Source: an uncultured Ruminobacter sp. (GTDB lineage Bacteria; Pseudomonadota; Gammaproteobacteria; Enterobacterales; Succinivibrionaceae). From it: DNA of 42,960 nt. How positions within the stretch are numbered: position 1 is the stretch's first letter; each line of letters begins with the position of its first letter. Below are positions 16,743-24,725 of this stretch, piece after piece. Both the position numbers and the translations under genes were made by a program. The notes under the pieces were generated by a model that worked only from the letters and a program-made list of their open reading frames with translations, was not told the origin of the DNA and did not search any database. The DNA lies in assembly GCA_902764345.1 (NCBI GenBank), contig CACWVT010000011.1, positions 1 to 42,960 on the forward strand, read 5' to 3'.

Positions 16743-17134
16743 TCTCAGGATCAGAACATTTTCGGTTTTATCCAAGATTGCTGTTTTCTGAATTACTTAA
16801 GCATCGTTGTATCGTTATCTGAAGAATTTCTGCTGCAGTCGTATTATTCATTATAGTATCTCTCCGTCTCATCCTAATTTCCGCTAGCAATTATCCGATT
16901 GGCATCATACCCTGCCTGTCTCTTTTATTTGAGACATCTATCAGCCCGTACACCCAAATGTCTCGCATGACCGCAAACAAATTTCTGCCAACCTCACCGT
17001 AAATCCTTAAAAACCATTCTGAACATGATAAAACTGTTTAAATAAACAGCATTTCGCCGTATAAAATGATTTTTTCGGCCAAAGCTGTTGCAATTACGAA
17101 TTTTTGTGTTAACATTATGCACAATTCAATTTGA
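16743..17134. other. Gene-free stretch before the initiator tRNA genes
   Basis: No open frame is convincing. TGTCTC (16917-16922) pairs with GAGACA (16931-16936) over an eight-base loop, and a further ATGTCTC lies about 25 bases on, allowing two alternative hairpins. TTGCAA at 17088-17093 may be the -35 element of the first tRNA-fMet gene, with a poorly spaced CATTAT after it. Confidence 0.35.
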
Positions 17135-17211
<77 letters not shown>

Positions 17212-17419
17212 TCTGCCGACAGGCATTCAAAAATCCGTAAAATCTTTTTTATCCGCACTAAGTTTAATCTGCTTTATTTTCCTTAACCGTTTTTATTCCG
17301 TTTATCATTTTCTGCAGCCTAATGCATTCCTTCCCGGATAAATTTTCCGACACATAAACATCCAAAAAGAACAAAAATACGACAAATAAACCTAAAATAA
17401 TTTTTTTTCGCACAAAAAC

Positions 17420-17447
17420 TTGCAAATACAGGAAAAAGTGTTATTAT
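17420..17447 (+). promoter_or_regulatory. Probable promoter of tRNA-fMet copy 2
   Basis: TTGCAA (17420-17425) and TATTAT (17442-17447) with a 16-base spacer, placing the start about 10 bases before the mature 5' end. TTGCAA is also present before copy 1. Confidence 0.5.
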
Positions 17448-17465
17448 AAGCACACTTCCGTTTGG

Positions 17466-17542
<77 letters not shown>

Positions 17543-17892
17543 TCTTCAAACATTTTTCTGATAAATCATTATTCAATAAAATCTCTGAACGTTTTGTTAT
17601 TGTTTTAGTCATTATTTACCGTTCATTGTTACATATTCACTCTTTTCCTGACTCTTTCATAAACAACCTATTCTCTCCTGCTTACTGATATCGGTCTGCA
17701 TGCGTTTTTCACATCACTCACGTTTTGAACCATCAGGAGATACAGAAAACGACGTTCATCAGGAAAATACTACGCTCAAAATTGAATCCCGCCGTCCTCT
17801 GTATGGTTATCAGTTTAAGGTATTAAACCAGAGAGTTTTTTCAAAAAACGTATAATCGCAAAACACCGGATTTTATCCTGAGCTTCATAGAC
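17543..17892. other. Gene-free stretch after tRNA-fMet copy 2
   Basis: No credible coding frame, tRNA or strong hairpin. GTTTTTTC-AAAAAAC near 17835-17850 is a weak candidate for the 3' end of the acetyltransferase transcript coming from the right. Confidence 0.4.
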
Positions 17893-18405
17893 TTAACCGA
17901 TACTCAGGCGATACTCCATAATATAGTCATCCATGACATACCCGCATCCGATATCCGTTACTACGGCGTCAGCCTGAATGAAACCCAATTTTTTATAGGC
18001 TTTTATGGCATTAATGTTTCCCTTGTTTACGGTAAGCACAATACGCTTTCTGTCATGGGCTTTTGCGAATTCCACAATCTTATAAAACGCTTCCGTAGCA
18101 ATTCCCCGGTGTCTGAAATCCTTAAGAATATAAAGCTTTGACAGAAAAAGATAATCATCCCTTACCGACAGTCCCGTGTAACCTGCTTTTACGCCATCGG
18201 CCACAATGTAGAAATAGCTGTAATTTTCACTTTCAAGCTGCCTTGTCATAGCCTCGGCAGACTGGAACCTGTTAATCATGTATTCAGTCTGACCTTCAGG
18301 AAGTCTTTCGGTCCAGTACTCACGCCAGATGGAAGACGCAAAATCAGCCATCAACCTTATTTCATCAGGAACCGGACTTATCTGTTTCAGTATAATTTCG
18401 TTCAT
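17893..18405 (-). CDS. GNAT family N-acetyltransferase
   Basis: 170-residue Gcn5-related acetyltransferase using acetyl-CoA; acceptor unknown. The core motif is YILKDFRHRGIATEAFYK, with the pyrophosphate-binding R-x-x-G-x-A pattern, followed by the beta5/alpha4 region IVLTVNKGNINAIKAYKKLGF, typical of the fold. The longer open frame overlaps the upstream flavodoxin-like gene; the ATG at 18405 with AAGGA seven bases before it is preferred. It begins ten bases after the stop of the flavodoxin-like gene, so the two should be one operon. A detoxifying or small-molecule-acetylating role is possible but not demonstrable. Confidence 0.82.
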   Translation of the reverse strand: MNEIILKQISPVPDEIRLMADFASSIWREYWTERLPEGQTEYMINRFQSAEAMTRQLESENYSYFYIVADGVKAGYTGLSVRDDYLFLSKLYILKDFRHRGIATEAFYKIVEFAKAHDRKRIVLTVNKGNINAIKAYKKLGFIQADAVVTDIGCGYVMDDYIMEYRLSIG

Positions 18406-18415
18406 GAAGCATTCC

Positions 18416-18934
18416 TTAAACTTTAAATGATGCAATCCAATTTCTGATTGAATCAAGCGACTCACCGACATGACTGCCAGTAATGGCCAATCCTGGTTCT
18501 ATTTCGGCCCCCGGACAGTACTTTTTCAGGTCTTCCTCACTGTGCCCCAGACCGGATCCTTCATGAGTCATTAGCGGATGTATTCTTTTTCCCTTAAGGT
18601 CAAGCCTCTCCAGCTGGGCATACACGGCCATCGGGAAAGTAGACCACCAGCACGGACCGCACACAAAGATGTCATCGTAACCGCTGACATCAGACAGATA
18701 TCTGACAAGTTCAGGCTTTATCCCAAGCTTCTTCTCTGCCTTGGCTTCATTTGTACACTCGTAATAGTCTTCGCTGTACTTTGTTACGGTTTCAATACGG
18801 AATACGTCGGCATCTATCTCATTAAGAAGATACTCAACAGCCGTTTCAGTATTGCCCTTATCAAGGAATCTGATATCACCGCCGACGAAATTCAGCCCAG
18901 GACGTGAAAAATAAATCACCAGATTTTTAGTCAT
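18416..18934 (-). CDS. Flavodoxin-like protein
   Basis: 172-residue flavodoxin-fold protein, likely binding FMN. It begins MTKNLVIYFSRPGLNFVGG, the usual first strand and phosphate loop of the flavodoxin_4 type in which the loop is longer and less Thr/Ser-rich than in classical flavodoxins. YDDIFVCGPCWWSTFPMAVYAQLERL matches the second FMN contact region, and LMTHEGSGLGHSEEDLKKYCPGAEI the third. These proteins act as NAD(P)H-dependent quinone or disulfide-type oxidoreductases in anaerobes, but the specific role is unknown. GAGG six bases before the ATG at 18934 fixes the start, four codons inside the longest frame. Operon with the acetyltransferase. Confidence 0.8.
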   Translation of the reverse strand: MTKNLVIYFSRPGLNFVGGDIRFLDKGNTETAVEYLLNEIDADVFRIETVTKYSEDYYECTNEAKAEKKLGIKPELVRYLSDVSGYDDIFVCGPCWWSTFPMAVYAQLERLDLKGKRIHPLMTHEGSGLGHSEEDLKKYCPGAEIEPGLAITGSHVGESLDSIRNWIASFKV

Positions 18935-19244
18935 ATAAAGCCTCACACAGACATGTTTTTCTGCAGGTAAACATTATTAAAACAAAACAGAAAAACATAT
19001 TAATTCAGTCAGAAGTCTTTCTCAAAGAAAATGCACTGACGACCTTGGCAAAAAATGATCCGCACCTGAAAATGCATTTATCATCCATCAGTACGAAGTG
19101 ACGCACCTACCTGACGGTTCGAAAAAATAAATACACCTTTTTCACTGATTTTTTCGTCTCTGCCGACGTGGTGATGTAAAATAAGCCGCAGTTAATAAAG
19201 CCAATTTTAAAAAGGAACCGATTCACTGAATCAGAATAACCGAT
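18935..19244. other. Divergent intergenic region, flavodoxin-like gene / pabBC
   Basis: 310 bases that must hold promoters for both directions. I find no well-matched -35/-10 pair or palindrome. TAAAAT near 19180 is a weak -10 candidate for pabBC. Confidence 0.35.
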
Positions 19245-20885
19245 ATGCAAATTTACGCTGACAGATATTTTAGCAGTCCGGCTGAAATCATTGAAGTATT
19301 CAGCCCGGAGGATGTGAAAGCAGGAATTGACAGGATCGAAAAACTCAGAAATGACGGTTTTCACCTTCTCGGCTACATGCGATACAATCTCGAAAAGCCG
19401 AACGGCAAAGGAATGCCTCTTGTATATTTTGAAGCATATGAAAACTCCTTGGCACAACCACCGGAAAAACAGGAGGAAGCCGGAAATACCGGTACCGAAA
19501 GTCCGCGTGGCAACGGAGAACCGGTCGGAACATGTCTGTGCCCGCTGATTACCAAAAATGAATACGTAAACATGATTGCATTCATTAAGGAACAGATTCT
19601 TAACGGCATAACATACGAGGTTAACTACACCTACCCGTCCGTTCTGAAAACCAACCTGTCTGATACCGAACTGTACGGATACCTGCTGCCACGGCAGACA
19701 ACTCCCTACAATGCATTCATCAGAAACAGATACGAAACCCTGATGTCATTTTCTCCTGAACTGTTTTTCAAAATAAAGGGAAGACACATTCTTACCAAAC
19801 CGATGAAGGGTACAATCCGTCGCGGCTCAACCGCTGAAGAAGATGCCGCAAACAGAAATTTTCTGGCCACGGATGAAAAAAACAGGGCTGAAAATCTAAT
19901 GATTGTGGATCTGCTCCGCAATGATCTCGGAATTGTTGCCAAGGACGGCAGCGTCAGGGCGGACAGACTTTTTGAAATAGAGGAACACCCTACCGTATTT
20001 CAGATGACATCAGAAATCTCTGCCGAATTAAGGGATGACGTAACGCTTTACGATGTTATCAGAGCAGTCTATCCGTGCGGTTCAATAACCGGAGCACCAA
20101 AGAAATCAACCATGAAGGTTATTGAACAGACCGAACCATTCGACAGGGATATATACTGCGGAGCCGTTGCATACCTGCACGGGGACGAAACGGTATTTTC
20201 GGTACCGATAAGAATCCTGCAGAAACGCCGTAACGAACAGGATTTCAGATATTATGCCGGAGGAGCTGTAACATTTGATTCAACAGCTGATGACGAATGG
20301 AACGAAACCCTGACCAAGGCAAGATTTCTTGAAAGCGGACTGTCACTCATCGAAACCGGAACGGGAGACAGCGAGCTTCACATTAACAGGCTCAGAAAAT
20401 CAGCCGGTGAACTGGGCTTCAGATGGAATGATGAACTTGATTCATTCATTTTTCCCGAAAATATTGTTTCCCGCATAGAACTTTACAGGGACGGACACTA
20501 TGCCGTAACAACAAGGCAGATACCGGCACCTGCGGACAGGCCTAACGTAAGAATACACGGAAAGGTCAATTCGGCAAACCCTTTCCTTTACCATAAGACA
20601 ACCGTCAGAAGCGGCTATCCGCATGAATTCTTTGAGGAAATAAGAACCAATGAGAAGAATGAAATCACTGAAGGCACCTTCACCAATGTTGCCGTAAGGT
20701 ACGGAAATGAAATGTTTACCCCGCCGCTCTGCTGCGGTCTGCTTAACGGTGTCATGAGACAGAAGCTTATCGCCAACGGTACTCTGCAGGAAAAAATCCT
20801 GCATCCGGAGGATCTGATTAATGCCGATGCCGTATACTGTCTTAATTCAGTAAGAGGCCTGTTTGAGGTGAAATTATGCTTGTAA
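19245..20885 (+). CDS. Fused aminodeoxychorismate synthase component I and aminodeoxychorismate lyase (PabB-PabC)
   Basis: A bifunctional 546-residue protein for two steps from chorismate to p-aminobenzoate. Residues 100-365 are the chorismate-binding PabB domain: YEVNYTYPS, SFSPELFF, KPMKGTIRRG, LLRNDLG, GSITGAPKKSTMKVIE and YAGGAVTFDS. Lysine 188 in PMKGT is the residue that marks aminodeoxychorismate rather than anthranilate synthases. Residues 366-546 are a class IV PLP-dependent lyase with the Schiff-base lysine K451 (YHKTTV), EITEGTFTNV and GLLNGVMRQ. The N-terminal part of PabB is short, so this is the compact fused form. The start ATG has no near ribosome binding site, but an in-frame stop lies close upstream and no alternative exists. 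Its last ten bases overlap pabA, implying translational coupling. Confidence 0.9.
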   Translation: MQIYADRYFSSPAEIIEVFSPEDVKAGIDRIEKLRNDGFHLLGYMRYNLEKPNGKGMPLVYFEAYENSLAQPPEKQEEAGNTGTESPRGNGEPVGTCLCPLITKNEYVNMIAFIKEQILNGITYEVNYTYPSVLKTNLSDTELYGYLLPRQTTPYNAFIRNRYETLMSFSPELFFKIKGRHILTKPMKGTIRRGSTAEEDAANRNFLATDEKNRAENLMIVDLLRNDLGIVAKDGSVRADRLFEIEEHPTVFQMTSEISAELRDDVTLYDVIRAVYPCGSITGAPKKSTMKVIEQTEPFDRDIYCGAVAYLHGDETVFSVPIRILQKRRNEQDFRYYAGGAVTFDSTADDEWNETLTKARFLESGLSLIETGTGDSELHINRLRKSAGELGFRWNDELDSFIFPENIVSRIELYRDGHYAVTTRQIPAPADRPNVRIHGKVNSANPFLYHKTTVRSGYPHEFFEEIRTNEKNEITEGTFTNVAVRYGNEMFTPPLCCGLLNGVMRQKLIANGTLQEKILHPEDLINADAVYCLNSVRGLFEVKLCL

Positions 20886-21436
20886 TAGATAATTATGACT
20901 CTTTTACCTATAACATTGTTCAGTATCTAAAAATACTCGGCATAAACCCCATTGTCATAAAAAATGACGAGCTAACTCTCAGTCAGATAAAGAAACTGGA
21001 TTTTAACCGAATCATCGTCTCCCCCGGATGGGGTTCTCCGGAGAATTCAGGGGTAAGCATGGAGGTTATTGACCATTACCGTGACAGTATGCCAATACTT
21101 GGCATCTGCCTCGGCATGCAGTGCATTGCCAGATACTTCGGCGCCGACATTGTCAGAGCCCCACGTCCATGTCACGGCAAGAATTCCGAAATATATTTCA
21201 GACCGGACTTCAAACTGTTTCAGGGCTTTAATCAGGGCTTCAGTGCCACAAGATATCATTCACTCATGATATCAAATCCGTCTGATGATATTGACATCAC
21301 CGCAGAAACGGCAGACCATATTCCCATGGCACTGAAAATCAGGGGAAGAAATATCTACGGGGTTCAGTTCCACCCTGAAGCGATACTCACGGAACACGGC
21401 CTCGACATATTCAGAAATTTTATTGAAATCTGTTAG
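20876..21436 (+). CDS. pabA: Aminodeoxychorismate synthase glutamine amidotransferase PabA
   Basis: 186-residue class I glutamine amidotransferase giving ammonia to PabB. The catalytic triad is visible as C78 (LGICLGMQ), H166 and E168 (GVQFHPEA). The start MLVIDNYDSFTYNIVQYL is typical of the PabA/TrpG family; sequence alone does not always separate these, but the overlap with the pabB-pabC fusion argues for PabA. A trpG with dual use cannot be excluded. The ATG lies inside the end of the preceding gene with GAGGTG upstream. SPGWGSPENSGVSMEV replaces the more usual SPGPG motif with a tryptophan, a small deviation in the oxyanion-loop region. Confidence 0.88.
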   Translation: MLVIDNYDSFTYNIVQYLKILGINPIVIKNDELTLSQIKKLDFNRIIVSPGWGSPENSGVSMEVIDHYRDSMPILGICLGMQCIARYFGADIVRAPRPCHGKNSEIYFRPDFKLFQGFNQGFSATRYHSLMISNPSDDIDITAETADHIPMALKIRGRNIYGVQFHPEAILTEHGLDIFRNFIEIC

Positions 21437-21537
21437 GAAAAAATCCGGCAGGACACCTGACAGAAGATATTTCCGACAGAAAGCGACTAAAGATAAAATC
21501 CGACTCGGTAATTCCGAGCCTGAAAAGAGGAAGAGAA

Positions 21538-22374
21538 ATGCTGCAGGATATAGGCGAACACGTATTCAAAAATGAATTCTCGCTCAGAAGACCGCCAAAA
21601 GCAGGAGATTCGGTTCTGGCCTTTCATGAAAGAACCGTATACGTTGCCGGAAACGGCAGTTCCGCCCCCGTTACACTGCCTACGGCAGACTGCTTCAATG
21701 AAGCGGATCTCGTCTATCTTTTTTCCATTGATGACAGAGCTTATTTCCTGTTTAAGGGAAATCACGCCCTGCTAAATCTTCCCGGATTTTCATGGCAGAA
21801 CAATACAGTTCTGCGTTCGGACAATCCGCGCATGACCTGCTTTGCTGGATTTACGGCATACCACCTGTACAACTGGTATTTTAACAACAGATATTGCGGC
21901 AGATGCGGAACAGAAACAGTTCATTCCGCAAAGGAAAGAGCTCTGATATGCCCTCACTGCAATAACATAATCTATCCGAAAATAGCCCCAGCAGTTATCG
22001 TGGGAATAACGGACGGAGACAGAATAGTGGTAACGAGATACAGGGATCGCCCGTACCGAGGTCTTGCCCTTATCGCAGGATTCTGTGAAATAGGTGAAAC
22101 ACCGGAAATGACTGCCTGCAGGGAAGCCATGGAGGAAGTCGGACTTAAAATCAAAAATCTGAGATACTGCGGATCTCAGCCCTGGGGGCTGGACAGCAAT
22201 ATTCTGTTCGGCTTCATGGCTGAAGTTGACGGCAGTACCGACATAATCCGTGACGAGAACGAACTTGCGGAAGCATTCTGGATATCCAGAGAAGAACTTA
22301 CGGAACCGGACTCCACCATCTCACTCACAAAAACCATGATCGGAAATTTCAAAAAGAACGGATTCAAATTCTGA
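21538..22374 (+). CDS. nudC: NAD(H) pyrophosphatase / RNA de-NADding enzyme NudC
   Basis: NudC hydrolyses NAD(H) to nicotinamide mononucleotide and AMP and removes NAD caps from RNA 5' ends. In this 278-residue protein a four-cysteine zinc ribbon (C120, C123, C138, C141) precedes the Nudix domain. The Nudix box G181-L203 keeps every consensus position (G-x5-E-x7-R-E-x2-E-E-x-G), and the NADH-pyrophosphatase tag SQPW follows at 213-216, here continued by G instead of the usual P. RBS GAGGAAGAGAA supports the start. It lies 101 bases after pabA on the same strand and may share that transcript. Confident. Confidence 0.93.
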   Translation: MLQDIGEHVFKNEFSLRRPPKAGDSVLAFHERTVYVAGNGSSAPVTLPTADCFNEADLVYLFSIDDRAYFLFKGNHALLNLPGFSWQNNTVLRSDNPRMTCFAGFTAYHLYNWYFNNRYCGRCGTETVHSAKERALICPHCNNIIYPKIAPAVIVGITDGDRIVVTRYRDRPYRGLALIAGFCEIGETPEMTACREAMEEVGLKIKNLRYCGSQPWGLDSNILFGFMAEVDGSTDIIRDENELAEAFWISREELTEPDSTISLTKTMIGNFKKNGFKF

Positions 22375-22575
22375 AACAGCCACAGATAACTCACACGGAA
22401 CTTGCCAACGCCCCGTGAATATCCTTCAGACGGTATTTTCCCTCCTCCATAAGCAACATAGTCCTGTACGAAACCGCAGTTAGACTATAGAATGAAGAAA
22501 AAACAGAACAGATGACAGACGTAACCTGCGGTTCTGAGTAACAGACAACAAAACAAAAAGAAGAAACACACAACC

Positions 22576-23511
22576 ATGAATAACATATCACGCCGTGCCG
22601 ACACCATTTCGGGACATCTGGCCGCTCTGACCACTGTTTCGATATGGAGCGTTACCTACATATCCACCAAGGTTCTCTTAACTGATTTCACTCCGATTGA
22701 AATTCTGTTCATACGCTTTGTCATTGCCGTGCTGGCCCTCAAGCTCATTGTCTTTAAAAGCGTGGGATTCCGAAAGAGTGAACAGATTTATTTTGCCCTA
22801 TCGGGACTTACGGGGCCGTTTCTCTACTTTCTTATCGAGAATTCGGCACTTATATACACTACTGCGGTCAACGTCAGCATAATTCTGACCATTACCCCGA
22901 TGTTTACGGCCATCGTTACCAGATTCTTCTACAAGGATGAAAGAAAACTGGATTTCTGGTTCTATCTGGGATTTGTTGCCGCTCTTTCCGGTATTGTACT
23001 TCTCAGCGTCAAAGGTGCGGCTGACCTGTCATTCAATCCGGTAGGAGATTTAATGTCGGTTTCCGCAGGAATTGTCTGGGCATTCTATTCCGTACTTACA
23101 AGAAAGATTAATTCCTTCGGATACAACACCGTATCGGTCACCAGACGTTCCTTTGAATACGGAATAATATACATGATCCCGCTGCTCTTCATCTTTGATT
23201 TTCATGTTGAGACTGCGGAACTGCTGAAGCCCGTAAACCTGTCAAACATTATATTTTTAGGACTTTTTGCCTCAGCGGTAAGTTTTACGTTATGGAACCT
23301 GTCAGTAAAAAAAATCGGAGCAGTCACGGCCATAATATACCTGTACATTACTCCGGTAATATCCGCACTTGCGGCTGATTTCTTTCTTGGTGAAAAACTG
23401 ACCCTCACGGGATGGCTTGCATGTTTTATCATAACACTTGGGCTTATCATCTCTCAGGGTGGTCCTAAGCTTCTGCTTAAAAAACTCGGAAGATCGGCCG
23501 ACAATTCATGA
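22576..23511 (+). CDS. EamA/DMT superfamily transporter
   Basis: 311-residue inner-membrane protein with ten predicted helices in two EamA repeats (about 10-140 and 150-290). Typical features include WSVTYISTKVLLTDFTPIEILFIRF in helices 1-2, the end of the first repeat (GIVLLSVKG) and, in the second, FLGLFASAVSFTLWNLSVKKIGA and the closing ITPVISALAADFFLGEKLT. Members export amino acids, nucleosides or other metabolites; the substrate here is unknown. There is no close partner gene: 200 bases upstream separate it from nudC, and it is convergent with the lipoprotein gene downstream. Confidence 0.85.
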   Translation: MNNISRRADTISGHLAALTTVSIWSVTYISTKVLLTDFTPIEILFIRFVIAVLALKLIVFKSVGFRKSEQIYFALSGLTGPFLYFLIENSALIYTTAVNVSIILTITPMFTAIVTRFFYKDERKLDFWFYLGFVAALSGIVLLSVKGAADLSFNPVGDLMSVSAGIVWAFYSVLTRKINSFGYNTVSVTRRSFEYGIIYMIPLLFIFDFHVETAELLKPVNLSNIIFLGLFASAVSFTLWNLSVKKIGAVTAIIYLYITPVISALAADFFLGEKLTLTGWLACFIITLGLIISQGGPKLLLKKLGRSADNS

Positions 23512-23555
23512 TACGTCGGACAAGACAAAACGGAAATTTTCGTTTAGGGATAACT

Positions 23556-23591
23556 CATGTTGCGGTAATTACGGATGATTACCGCAACATG
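23556..23591. terminator. 14-bp perfect hairpin between convergent genes
   Basis: CATGTTGCGGTAAT (23556-23569) and ATTACCGCAACATG (23578-23591) pair perfectly around eight bases. It sits between the ends of the EamA gene and the oppositely read lipoprotein gene, as a shared two-way terminator would, though neither side has a long T-run. Confidence 0.65.
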
Positions 23592-23613
23592 CGGAAATTC
23601 AGACAACTCTCGA

Positions 23614-24675
23614 CTAGTTATAATTACCTTTATTAGTCTTACTAAGTCTGCCTTTGTCTGCTTTCACCTGTCTGCGCCAAAGAAGAACACCAAGCATGAA
23701 TATGAAGAATGTAAGGGTGCAGGCAACGGTGTATTCATATCTTGTAACAGCACGTTCCCTTGAATCGGAAAGATTCTTGGCAACAAACATCTGAATGTCA
23801 GTTATTTCATGCTTGATTTTATGAAGTTTTTCTCTTGCAGAGGTCGTAACCTGAATAAGTTCGTTTGTATTACTTACCAGATACTCATGCCTGCCGACCA
23901 CACCGCTGTCATCAACACATGAATATTTGAAAAGAGTCATTACGGTACCAATTTCATTTTTGGCCTCTGGCATTTCCGAGTAAAGATTGTCAGTCCAGTT
24001 TTCGTATTCTTCAATAAAAACAGCTATCGTCGCCCTGGCTTTTTCAATTTCATCCGTATTGTTGGAACCCAAGGCCTCGAGAACCTTTCTTTCCACCAGT
24101 GACTGATATGTCAGAAGATTCAGCATCAGATTATCAACATAGTCATCGGACACCTTCAGCTTCATTTCCTGAAGCATCTGCCTGAATACCGGCTGCCAGA
24201 CAATAAAATCGGCCTTACTTCTGCCGGCTTCCTTAGCAAGCCGAAAATTGTAGCGTCTTTTTTCAGTCATCTGGTCCATGATGTTCAGGAAGTCTCGAGC
24301 CAGCATGGCAACTTCATTAATTTTGCTGTTGAGATAATCATCTGATGACTTACAGGAAAAACCGGAGAATCTGGCAAGACTGTATTCAAACTGCCGTCTC
24401 GAAGCATTCATCTCGACAAGACGTTTTTCGAACTCCTCTTCGGAGTTTGAAATGATTACGTCATGGTGATGTGCCGACAGTGCGAGCAGGCTGTTTTCAA
24501 CATCCTTTAACAGCAAAAGGAAACTGATTTCGGCAGTATTCGCATCTTTCTGAGATGATGATTCACTGCCGACTTCAGCAATACCGCATTGCGAGAACAG
24601 ATCGTCGGAATCTTTACTGCAACCGAATAAACCGAAACATATAACAAATCCAATAGTCAGACAAAATTTATTCAC
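23614..24675 (-). CDS. Helical sensor-like lipoprotein/membrane protein without signalling domain
   Basis: 353 residues from a GTG start at 24675 that has a near-ideal GAGGAGG site; the longer ATG start is rejected. An N-terminal hydrophobic segment ends in a lipobox-like LFGC (C19). About 290 extracytoplasmic residues follow, almost wholly charged amphipathic helix, then a C-terminal membrane helix (about 317-334) and a basic tail. Two membrane anchors around a long helical bundle is the plan of chemoreceptor four-helix or helical-bimodular sensor domains, but the HAMP and cytoplasmic signalling parts are absent. Cysteines recur in the loops (SQCGIAE, GFSCKSS, YSCVDD). It starts 50 bases after leuA-araC on the same strand, so co-transcription is likely. 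Function unknown; a ligand-sensing partner of the fusion is speculative. Confidence 0.68.
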   Translation of the reverse strand: MNKFCLTIGFVICFGLFGCSKDSDDLFSQCGIAEVGSESSSQKDANTAEISFLLLLKDVENSLLALSAHHHDVIISNSEEEFEKRLVEMNASRRQFEYSLARFSGFSCKSSDDYLNSKINEVAMLARDFLNIMDQMTEKRRYNFRLAKEAGRSKADFIVWQPVFRQMLQEMKLKVSDDYVDNLMLNLLTYQSLVERKVLEALGSNNTDEIEKARATIAVFIEEYENWTDNLYSEMPEAKNEIGTVMTLFKYSCVDDSGVVGRHEYLVSNTNELIQVTTSAREKLHKIKHEITDIQMFVAKNLSDSRERAVTRYEYTVACTLTFFIFMLGVLLWRRQVKADKGRLSKTNKGNYN

Positions 24676-24725
24676 GTTGATCCTCCTCAACAGATAATTA
24701 CCTCGGGACCACATTTATCAAGCTG

